A stretch of 64,000 bases of DNA, from positions 1-64,000 of the forward strand of contig WFMF01000463.1 of assembly GCA_011033025.1 (NCBI GenBank). Direction: 5' to 3'. The DNA is from Beroe forskalii. Taxonomy: Eukaryota > Ctenophora > Nuda > Beroida > Beroidae. Positions within the stretch are counted from its first letter, which is position 1, and the number at the start of each line of letters is the position of its first letter. A program made the position numbers and the translations under genes. Below are positions 11,575-20,810 of this stretch, in pieces. The notes beneath the pieces are model-generated. The model saw only the letters and a program-made list of their open reading frames with translations, was not told the DNA's origin and made no database searches.

Positions 11575-12780
11575 GGCAGGTGAGGGGCTAGTGAGGGGCT
11601 AATAAGGGGCCAGTGAGGGGCCACAGGCTAGTGAGGGAATAAGGCCAGTGAGGGGCTTATGAGGCTAGTGAGGGCCAATAAGGGCCAGTGCTGGTAATAA
11701 GGGCTAATAAGGAGGGGCCAATAGTGGGCCAGTGAGGCTAATAAAGGGGCTAGTGAGGCCAATGCCCAGTGAATAAAGGGCTAGTGAGGGGGCTGAAAAA
11801 AGACTGGTGAGGCCAATAAGGCTACAGTGAGGCCAATAAGGGTTGGGGGGCAAATGGGGGCTAGTGAGGGGCTAGTGAGGGCTAATAAGGGGGCTAATAA
11901 GGCCAGTGACCGGCTAGTGAGGGGCTAATAAGGGGCTAGTGAGGGGCTAATAAGGGGCTAGTAGTGAGGGGCTAATAAGAGGCTAGTGAGGGGGCTAATA
12001 AGGGGGCTAGTGAGGGCTAATAAGGGGCTAGTGAGGGGGCTAATAAGGGGGCTAGTGAGGGGCTAATAAGGGGCTAGTGAGGGGCTAGTAAGGGGCTAGT
12101 GAGGGGCTAATAAGGGGCTAGTGAGGGGCTAATAAAGGGGCTAATAAGGGGCTAGTGAGGGGCTAATAAGGGGCTAGTGAGGGGCTAATAAGCCAATAAA
12201 AAAGGGGCTAATAAGGGGCTAGTGAGGGGCTAATAAGGGCCAGTAGGGGCTTTAATAAGGGCCAGTGAGGGCTAATAAAGGGGGCTAGTGAGGGGCTAAT
12301 AAGGGGCTAGTGAGGGGCTAATAAGGGGCTAGTGAGGGGCTAATAAGGGGCTAGTGAGGGGCTAATAAGGGGGCTAGTGAGGGGCTAATAAGGGGGCTAG
12401 TGAGGGGCTAATAAGGGGCTAGTGAGGGGCTAGTGAGGGCTAATAAGGGGCTAGTGAGGGCTAATAAGGGGCTAGTGAGGGGGCAAATAAGGGGCTAGTG
12501 AGGGGCTAGTGAGGGGCTAATAAGGGGCTAATAAGGGGCTAGTGAGGGGCCAATAAGGGGCTAGTGAGGGGCCAGTGAGGGCTAGTGAGGGCTAATAAGG
12601 GGGCTAGTAGAGGGCTAATAAGGGGCTAGTGAGGGGCTAATAAGGGGCTAGTGAGGGGCTAATAAGGGGCCAGTGAGGGGCTAATAAGGGGCTAGTGAGG
12701 GGCTACAAGGGCTAGTGAGGGGGCCAGTGAGGGGGCTAATAAAGGGGGCTAATAAGGGGCTAATGGGGGGGCTAGTAAGG
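11575..12780 (-). repeat. Right-arm tandem array, 22-bp unit
   Basis: This array is the inverted counterpart of 9,003-10,017, written on the plus strand as GAGGGGCTAATAAGGGGCTA. It is about 190 bp longer than the left array and more irregular, with several indels that break the 22-bp period. Confidence 0.9.
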
Positions 12781-13934
12781 TGCAGGAACCTATTTAGGTA
12801 TTTTGTAACGGTGGGGGCTAGTGGTCTTGCAATTTTAATACGATTTGAAAATTTGCATTTTTAGCACAAAATTTACTACTGGTGGGGCTAGCTGATTTTT
12901 GCCAGAAACCAACCAAATTAGCCCTCATATGGGCGCAATAGCCTCTCATATGAACAACCCCCTCATATGGGCAATAGCCCCACGGAAATTCACAAACTTA
13001 AAATCCGTGGGGGCTAATGGGGGCTTAATTTTTCAGGGGCTAATGGGGGCTAATAAGGGGCTAACCTTCATTTTAGCCCCCGTGGGGGCTACGTGAGGGG
13101 CTAGTGAGGGGGCTAGTGAGGGGCTAATGGGGGCTAATGGGGGCTAAATAGCCCCTCACCGTGGGCGCTATAGCCCCCACCATAGCCCCCACGCTATTTT
13201 AGCGCCCACGGGGGCTAAATGCTTAACCCTGCTAAATCCGACCTTTTTGCCTGCATCGAGATCCCGACCCGAGGTGGAAACAACCTCGCCCTATCTAGAC
13301 ACAATAATTAATTTACGAACAGATCTGCAGACTGCTTCTCAAGCGAATGCGCAATTCCGTTTTTATTAATTACCTCCCCTTCCAAGCCTTAAATTTGCTT
13401 CTTGATGATAGATGTGTAAATGTGTGGCGGGAATTACCAAAATGTGTGTACATCAATTAGATAAACAATGTAGTAGGTCAGCACAGTGTTCCTACACTGG
13501 ATAGCGTTCTGTGAAACTCTAAACTTGCTTTAGGTACAAAGTTGACTGTAGAGTGTAGGGACCCATAATTAAGATACTCAATAATAATATGACATAAGTT
13601 ATGATAATAAACTATGTGCATAGGTAGGAGTATAATTGTGGTCGACGTTTTTCAAGACAATTTTGTCAAAACTATCAATTCTTCACTGAAAGTTCTGTTC
13701 CAACATTAATACCTATACCACGTCACAAAGTGATGTCATTTTAGATCAAAATGAAGCTAGAACAATGAAGCAAAATTCTGTGATAACCGTGTTGATCAAT
13801 TCTTCAATTAAGTAAGGCGTTCTGTCTCGTGTTTTTGTTCATTATTTTGCTCATAAAAGACTGTTAATCTCGCAAACACGATATTAGGTGTCAACAATTT
13901 TTCCTCATAGATATAGATTATAGAGTCAATCACC

Positions 13935-14475
13935 TGTTCTCACTATTTCCACCAGTGTCACACACCTGTTCTCAATATCTCCGACAGTGTCACACACCTG
14001 TTCTCACTATTCCCACCAGTGTCACGCACCTGTTCTCACTGTTCCCACCAGTGTCACACATCTGTTCTCACCATTTCCACCAGTGTCACAAACCTGTTCT
14101 CACCATTTCCATCAGAGGTCACGTACCTGTTATCACTATTCCCACCAGTGTCACACACCTGTTCTCGCTATTCCCACCAGTGTCACGCACCTGTTCTCAC
14201 TGTTCCCACCAGTGTCACGCACCTGTTTTCACTATTCCCACCAGTGTCACACACCTGTTCTCACTATTCCCACCAGTGTCACACACCTGTTTTCACTATT
14301 CCCACCAGTTTCACACACCTGTTCTCACTATTCCCAGTGTCACGCACCTGTTCTCACTGTTCCCACCAGTGTCACACACCTGTTCTCACTATTCCCACCA
14401 GTGTCACACAACTGTTCTCACTATTTCCACCAGTGTCACGCACCTGTTCTCACTTTTCCCACCTGTTTCACCAGT
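13935..14475 (+). repeat. 32-bp minisatellite inside the piggyBac-like element
   Basis: About 17 copies of a 32-bp unit beginning GTGTCACACACCTGTTCTCA occur. Because 32 is not a multiple of three and the unit has no stop, all three forward frames are open for 150-185 codons. These frames are artefacts. Confidence 0.9.
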
Positions 14476-14904
14476 GATATTTTCAAACACAAGGATATAT
14501 CTTGGATTATGATATGAATCAACTAATCAATAACTAGCCCTATCGTGCATAATTGATTGTTGCACTGCACCATAATAAAGTAATAAGTTATCTATCTCCA
14601 CTCGACCATAACAAGTTTTGATGTGCTACGGTGCATAAACGGGTTTTTAAGGTGCACTGTAAAAAAGGTAGGCTAGAGGTGCATGATAAACCATATATGG
14701 TTTCAACATATGTTGAAAGTTCAATAAAAGATGGACGACGATAAATATCATTCTATTTCCAGAAATATCTTTCAATTTAATATTTTTGCTTTTAGAAAAT
14801 GGTCATAAAATAACCTGCTTCTAATTTCCTGAATAAATGGGGATTACCGGTTGCAAGTTCCACCCATGGATGTTTGTGTAAGCTGTATGTGAGAGTTGCA
14901 GCGC

Positions 14905-15503
14905 CTTAGGGGCTGCACACACGTGGATTATAAGCCATGTCGACTATAGTCTACGCCGAGTTTTGGGGTGAAGACACACGACGTGGAGTATAAGCCACGA
15001 ATCCTACGTGTGTCTTGTAGACTATTGTCAACACACGTTATCGTAACAAAACTTCGAAAGCAGTTTCTTCTGAGTCTCCGAATAGAAATTGATTGATGCA
15101 ATTTGACCTGATACCCTCGGATGCTCTGATCGTAACACAACGCAGGAAATATCGGAAACATTACCCCTATCGCTTTTCTTGCTTTTGATTGGTCAATGAC
15201 ACGCGAGATACAGCGCCCTGATTGGGTAGCGTTAATGTATACAGCTTTTCTCGGAATTATGTACAGTGTCGACTATAAGCTACAAGACACACGTGGCTTA
15301 CAAGCCATGTGGACAATACCACATTTAAGACCGGCTATTTTTCATGGACTAATCTCCACACTTTTGTAGAGTGTAGTCGATACTTTCACCCAAGACACAC
15401 GTATGGATAATAGTCCATGGGTAAGTTATCGACAGCACACACGTAGCTTATAAGCCATGGCTTATAGTCCATGGCTTGTAAGCCACGTGTGTGCACCCCC
15501 TTA
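14905..15503. mobile_element. ~600-bp inverted-repeat element nested in the piggyBac-like element
   Basis: The left end has CTGCACACACGTGGATTATA and the complement of the right end has GTGCACACACGTGGCTTACA. The motif GTGGNTTATAAGCCATG is repeated several times in both orientations inside (near 14,925, 15,295 and 15,450). No coding capacity and no clear target duplication were found. This is a MITE-like element of unknown superfamily. Confidence 0.5.
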
Positions 15504-16229
15504 CACACAAACCTATGATATATGATACGTGCTGCAATCATATCTACAATTGCAACCTACATACGTGACAATCACAATCCCGCGTTTACGGAAATATTAC
15601 AGTAGCAGAACGCCTCCTTGCAAGTAAACTAATTAGCGTGTCTGGGAGGGCGAGGTTGATTCCACCTCGGGTCGGGTTCTGGATGCAGAAAACCACTATA
15701 TCAGCCAAATTTTTCTGATCATGTTTAAAAACCACTAAATTTCTCATTGTTTTTCAGATAGTAGTTAAATGATAGTTACATGGTCTTAAAGCAGATAAAA
15801 TTCTGCTAAAATACATGTGTGTCAATAATTCAGACAGTAAGTAACAGCTAAGTTATGGCCAATTGAAGAGGAGGGCGAGGCGGAATCAACCTCGTGCCAG
15901 TTTTAGCAGGGTTAAAATTAGCCCCTCACTAGCCCCTTATTAGCCCCTCACGTAGCCCCCATGGGGGCTAATGGGGGCTATTGGGGGCTAAATTCATCCA
16001 TGTTCCTGTACTACCATTTTACCATAATTTCCTTACATATTCTATTATTTGTGCATTTCAAGAGAGGAGGTCAGAAATTTTGCGTCTCTACCCTATAAAT
16101 TTTAGGACGAAATGCCGGACTTTATTTTCACGGACCTGACTATTACGGACATTAGTATCACGGACATTAATATTCACGCTGAGGTGCTCAGCGTGAATTC
16201 AATGTCCGTGATAATTATGTCCGATAAGG

Positions 16230-16455
16230 TAAACGGGGCTGAGTGACGTCACAGATCCGAAGGTCAATTTTTCTCTATCCTAAACCTTACCGAGACTCTT
16301 ACCAAAACCCTTACCTAAATCCTGACCCTAAACCTAACAAATCCTGACCCTAATCCCGACCATAACCTTCAAAGCGCTAGATGCGCTTGATTATATTTTT
16401 CTGAGTGACGTCATTGTCATGGAAAATGAAGGCTCTCGTTTACATGGGAGACGTA
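16230..16455 (+). mobile_element. MITE copy D, in right arm
   Basis: This copy belongs to the same family as 10,861-11,099. It has GAGTGACGTCACAGATC near the left end and GAGTGACGTCATTGTC then TTTACATGGGAGACGT at the right end. The left terminal repeat is cut short, beginning at AAACGGGGCTGAG, where it abuts the GTCCGATAAGG block of the foldback arm. Confidence 0.65.
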
Positions 16456-16911
16456 TTGGCCAAAATCCCCCAGGACCCTCTCAGATTTGGGCTAATATCA
16501 ACTTTTTGGTGGTAATCTAGTTATCCCCCATTTGTCTTACAAAGAGGTGTGACATGTTTATTTTTGGCCAAATCCTTAATTTCACGTTCGCACCGGACAC
16601 ACCCTTTTTCCAATTCCAGCTGGAAAAAGCATTGAAATTACTATTAGGGGTTTCTGGATTGCGGATGTTTGCGGACAACTAGGGGGAGGGATGGGTCTGA
16701 AATGGCCAAAATTTTGCGGACGTCCTTTATGAATTATGGATGGCCCCCAAGTTGATTTTGAAATATCGATCAAATCTGAGAGGGTCTACTCACCCCTCCC
16801 CCTCATTGCGACGCCCTTTATGGATGGTCCAGCTTTGAAATATCGGCCGAATCTGAGAAAGCTATGTGTACTGCACATGGCACTCCTTTCCAAAAACCAT
16901 ACAGCCCTAAT
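16456..16911. other. Right-arm segment without left-arm partner
   Basis: This segment of about 455 bp has only short matches to the left arm, such as TTGCGGACGTCC near 16,714. No gene is seen. TTGAAATATCG occurs twice (16,758 and 16,835), suggesting a small diverged duplication. Confidence 0.35.
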
Positions 16912-17390
16912 GGCGGAGTCCACTGGCAGAGTCCACTGGCAGATTCCACCAGTGGAGTTTACTGGTGGACTCCACCGGCGGAGTCCACTGGCGGAGTCGA
17001 GTCCACTGGCGGATTCGAGTCCACTTGCGGAGTTAATGTCCACTGGCGGAGTCGAGTCCACCAGTGGACTCCACTGGTGGAGTCCGCCAGTGGACTCGAC
17101 TCCGCCAGTGGACTCCGCCAGTGGAGTCAACTGACTCCGCGGCGGACTTACCTCCACAATTATTTTAGTCCACGGTGGACTTTTTGGTGGACTTTTCGGT
17201 GGACTGCCCACCAGTGCGCTGGCGGAGCCCGAGCGGACCCAAGAAGGACCCACCACTCCGGGCGGAGTTTTGAAAAGTCCGCTGCGGGTCCACCAAAGTC
17301 CACCAAAAAAATTTCATGGTGGACTTTAGTGGAGTCCGCGGCGGACCCGCAGCGGGTCCGCGGCGGAGTTAAGTCCACCCATTTTTTAGC
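16912..17390 (-). repeat. Right outer terminal inverted repeat
   Basis: This is the inverted counterpart of 7,328-7,830. It ends in CCACCCATTTTTTAGC, directly before the 9-bp target duplication. Confidence 0.8.
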
Positions 17391-17399
17391 CAATAAGTA
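17391..17399 (+). repeat. Right 9-bp target site duplication of foldback element
   Basis: CAATAAGTA is identical to 7,319-7,327. Confidence 0.85.
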
Positions 17400-17928
17400 T
17401 ATGCAACCTTAGTCAAAGCAAGCAGTATCACTGTCAAGGCAAATCAGAAAAAAAACATGGCATAGCAGCATGGAAGAAATGATTTCTACCAATAGGATGA
17501 GTGCTGACCCCTGCTGGGTGCTGGTCACATGACCCATATGCCTAGCATGCAAGATTGAGACTGCCTGGTAGGACCCATTGGGTGTCTGGTTCACTCTATA
17601 GGTCACATGACCAGGACCAAGCAGGGGTCAAAGCCCATTCTATATGTAGACACTTGATGCTGCCATGCAATCCGTTGTTTGCTCTGACTCTCTTTGCCTT
17701 GAGCTGGTTAAGTTGCCTTGACTCAGTTTGCCTTCTACTGGCGACTCTTGTTGCCTTGAATCTGTTTGCCTTTGATTCTGGAAGAATGGAAGATCAGAGT
17801 TTAACTCTGGTGGATGGCTTGATGTTGTAAAATACATAGTGATTTGTTTTAATTGCCTTGATCATTGATATTTGTTTGTTGCAAGCCGGTATTGACAACT
17901 AGTTAGGACATGTTCCACAGTATGTACA

Positions 17929-18170
17929 GCAATCCGATGTCTTATCTATAAAGGTGTATGGGTATACTACAAACATAACAAAATACTGTACATCGATTTT
18001 CTAATTCAAGGATGTGCCAAATAGTTGGGGTCTAACAACAAACACAATTCCCTGGAGCTCCCTTTCCTTGCCAAAGCACTGCATTACAATCCAATGTCTT
18101 ATCTATAAAGGTGTATGGGTATACTACAAACATAACAAAATACTGCATATCGATTTTATAATTCAATGAT
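17929..18170 (+). repeat. 85-bp direct repeat, two copies
   Basis: Both copies contain TCTTATCTATAAAGGTGTAT and a following shared stretch ending near ATCGATTTT. Their starts are 156 bp apart. No terminal inverted repeat is seen. Confidence 0.8.
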
Positions 18171-18243
18171 TGAAAACAGAGGAGGAAGACACTAAACTGT
18201 GAATCATCAGTGGTTACCCTACAGTTGTAAGGTTTCCCTGTCA

Positions 18244-18352
18244 TTTCCTAAGCCCGCATAGGTGTGTGTACGCGCCGCGCGCTTCCCTGTGCTGGGGAAG
18301 CGCGCCGCGCGAGCCACACAGGGATATACGTGTTTAGCAACCCTGTCATCTG
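18244..18352 (+). repeat. GC-rich hairpin family, copy 2
   Basis: A strong palindrome (GCGCGCTTCCCTGTGCTGGG then GAAGCGCGCC) is followed by ACACAGGGATATACGTGTTT. A relative in the opposite orientation lies at 10,520-10,640 inside the foldback core. It is probably a small non-autonomous element or part of one. Confidence 0.55.
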
Positions 18353-18764
18353 AACATAGATGTCCTATCAGCAGGTGGTAAAGGAAACAGAGGGGTTTCG
18401 GCCTACCATAGCCCTGGCCCTCACAGCTTACAACAGCGATTTAGATATTGCATTTAATTGCCACATGCCATGCTATGTGTCCCTGTTTGTTCGCGCGCGC
18501 GCGCCTTTTCTACGAAAAATCTTGCTCTAACCAGATCCCTAGTTTTACGCGCGCGCCGCGCCTTGCTCCAAACCAGGTGTCGTTTCGCGACACCCCTGGT
18601 TAGGGGAAAACGTGCCCTGTTCGTGCTGCGCGCGTCAAATATTGGCGCGCACAGCTCGTAGGATGTTACCCTACCCTCGCGCGCGTGGCGCAACGTTCCA
18701 CATTTGGACGTCACTTTGCGCCTTCAGAGGAAATAGTCGGGCAACGTCCGTCGAACGGCCATAG

Positions 18765-18904
18765 CCCTAACCAAAACCATAACAAATCATGACCCTAACC
18801 CTAGTCCTTAAAGCGATAGGTACGCTTAATTATATTTTTCTGAGTGACGTCATTGTCATAGTCATAGAATTAGATAATGAAGGCCCCGGTTTATATGGGA
18901 GACC
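18765..18904 (+). mobile_element. MITE copy E (right half only)
   Basis: It shares the CCCTAACCCTAGTCCTTAAA, GAGTGACGTCATTG and TTTATATGGGAGAC segments with the full copy at 10,861-11,099. The left end is missing. Confidence 0.65.
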
Positions 18905-20219
18905 TTGTCCATTGTCTGACGTCGTGGCGCGCGCGAGGGGGTCTGGCAACGCCTGACAAGGGAGACCCACCACAAACAGTGATATACGTGTTTGGCAAGA
19001 CAACGCCTGGCAAATGTGCGCGGCTCTTCCATGCGTGGCTCACTGCCTGTTAATGACTTCCCCAAACCACTCCACCAGGGGAGCCACACCCTCCGTGCAC
19101 GGAACCAAGGTCGGGGTCATGGTGAGGGCGAGTTAATGACACTGACAGGCAGTGATCAGCCACGCATGGAAAAGCCGCTCTCAATGTTCGAGACACCACT
19201 GTTACCCTGGTGCCGCGACTTTTGAGGCGCCTGGATGCTTTTGCATTTTGTGCTGCGCGTGACACTTGACAGCGCACAAAGTACTTTTTAATGCAACGAT
19301 TAAAGCGTGCCGGCGTAATGCACCGCGCTTAAATACTGGGTCGAGACACCACGGTTACTCATACTGTTTGATCGGATCCAACTGAAAAAAGTCATTCATA
19401 TTTATGAGAACTATTATTTTCATAATTATATTTACATGACGACTTAAAATATCAACAACAAATATTCATTATGATTTTTAAAATGACCCGCAAATTCAAC
19501 TGAAGCGGTCGTTCTAAAAGTATATAATTTTATTTTTAACAATAACAATATACCTTAGTACCGACTATATTGGGTTATCCTAAAAACTTTAAACCAAGTA
19601 TCAACATAGGCGCATATGATGCAAAATCAAGATGAAGAAAGTCTGTGGATGCCGATAATATTTCTTTTTCGGATAGTATGTATTTTATACATACTACAGA
19701 ACAGAAGTGCTGCAATATGATCAACCCATGTCGCCATCAGTTTTTTGTATGGATAGTCGGATGGTTTTTATAGGACATAAATTTTACAGGTATGTAACTG
19801 TAACTGTTACAAAATATATTGCGTACTAAGGCATAAAATGTTCTGAGTAGTATTTGTTATCGATTAAAAGTTATTACGATATCCATGATGGCATACCGCT
19901 TTTATAATTACACATTCCTTGAGGTCGAATTATTGAGGCAGCAAGAAGATCCATATTAGAGATCGTTCACACTTTGCTATTTGGTCAATTTCCAACCACT
20001 TGGCCCTGGCCGTGATAAATTCAGACGGTTGTGAACAGCCCCTTTTCCAAACAGGAAGCCTAGAAAAGTAGAAAAGGCTCCTGGTGAAAGTTCTGCACAC
20101 TAACAACCACATACACATTGGGATCATAAACTGACAATTATTTGAGCCAATTAAAAAATTATCGGTGTAAGTCGAATCGTTTATACTTCGCATTGCTTGG
20201 AGATTATTATCTCATCATT

Positions 20220-20345
20220 AACTGTCCACCGTCAGCTGATGGTAGGCTGCGTGAGACTCCACGTCACTGTCACGCGCCACGCATTATGACGTCACGCGCC
20301 ACGTGTCACGCGCCACTGTCACGTGTCACGCTATATGACGCCACG
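20220..20345 (+). repeat. CACG-rich short repeat cluster
   Basis: Several overlapping copies of TGTCACGCGCCAC and GACGTCACGCGCCACG give a cluster of CACGTG and TGACGTCA-type palindromes. It lies just 3' of the last exon of the TACC-type gene. It could be a regulatory cluster or a decayed minisatellite. Confidence 0.4.
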
Positions 20346-20384
20346 GAGTGTATCTTTGGAAGAAGGAAGGAGGGGGAGGAAGGT

Positions 20385-20810
20385 TTACAGCTCTCCGTTA
20401 GCTTCCTGCTCCTTCACTCCCATCAAACTGTCGCAAATGGCGATCAGTTCTCTCTCTGAGCTCTCCTGAAAATATCATGGTGGAGAATGGCGATTGGAGT
20501 AGTAGTAAGACGTAATTCGAAGAGAAGTTGATATTTCGCGCTATTACTCTCTACCAGATCGTATCAGGAGGGGGCAATGTTATTTTATGCTACCAGGCAT
20601 TGCCGGCCATTTCATCTAAAAACACGACTAGCCGGATGGCTGTGTCCTTTGCCTTCCCCTGTTGAGTGATATCAATCAATTACTGATACCTTATCTAGGA
20701 ACTTGCTCTGCCAGGATTTGCACTCCAACTCGAGTCTCTTGATCGAAGCTTCCATCATAACCTTGTCCTTCTCGCATTCACCTCTGATGCTTTCCATTCG
20801 CACGTTGGCT
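20385..20810 (-). CDS. Last two TACC exons
   Basis: Exon 20,810-20,690 follows acceptor CCCTTTCAG and encodes 40 residues of coiled coil (ANVRMESIRGECEKDKVMM). It ends at ATAAG|GTATCA. Exon 20,465-20,385 follows ATATTTTCAG and encodes ESSERELIAICDSLMGVKEQ plus six more residues and TAA. The ICD-L motif near the end is the most conserved part of the TACC family, so this fixes the gene's 3' end. Confidence 0.85.

Larger units (their letters stand above)
13227..15911. mobile_element. Non-autonomous piggyBac-like element (2,685 bp, TTAA target)
   Basis: The left end reads CCCTGCTAAATCCGACC and the complement of the right end CCCTGCTAAAACTGGCAC. Both are bordered by TTAA (13,223-13,226 and 15,912-15,915). 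The matching place in the left arm of the host foldback element, at 8,303-8,306, has a single uninterrupted TTAA, so the empty site is present in the same window. Behind the ends a longer inverted segment carries GACCCGAGGTGGAA near 13,264 and its complement TTCCACCTCGGGTC near 15,665. CCC-starting ends plus a TTAA duplication are the hallmarks of piggyBac. No transposase is visible. The interior contains a 32-bp minisatellite and another small inverted-repeat element. Confidence 0.85.
7328..17390. mobile_element. ~10-kb foldback (long inverted-repeat) transposon, non-autonomous, with nested elements
   Basis: The ends are inverted copies of each other (GGCAAAAAAATGGGTGG on the left; GCTAAAAAATGGGTGG on the complement of the right) and are flanked by a perfect 9-bp direct repeat. 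Almost the whole left arm (7,328-10,290) reappears inverted in the right arm (11,310-17,390). The pairs are 7,328-7,830 with 16,912-17,390; 7,905-8,000 with 16,110-16,235; 8,195-8,306 with 15,912-16,030; 8,303-8,600 with 12,930-13,226; 8,853-9,002 with 12,780-12,930; 9,003-10,017 with 11,575-12,780; and 10,018-10,290 with 11,310-11,575. The core at 10,290-11,310 is made of MITE and hairpin fragments. No transposase frame is visible. Long arms built of short tandem repeats plus a 9-bp duplication match the foldback class and the target size of Mutator-like elements. The superfamily is inference. Confidence 0.85.
17400..20384. other. Intergenic region with repeat fragments
   Basis: No gene is recognised. 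It holds an 85-bp direct repeat (17,929-18,014 and 18,085-18,170), a GC-rich hairpin (18,244-18,352), GCGCGC-rich DNA at about 18,490-18,700, half of a MITE ending at 18,904, and a CACGTG/GACGTCA-rich stretch at 20,220-20,345. The rest is plain AT-rich sequence. Confidence 0.5.

Noticed and set aside
13955-14517. Three overlapping forward frames of 150-185 codons
   Set aside because: They are the three frames of a 32-bp minisatellite without stops and carry no protein-level constraint.
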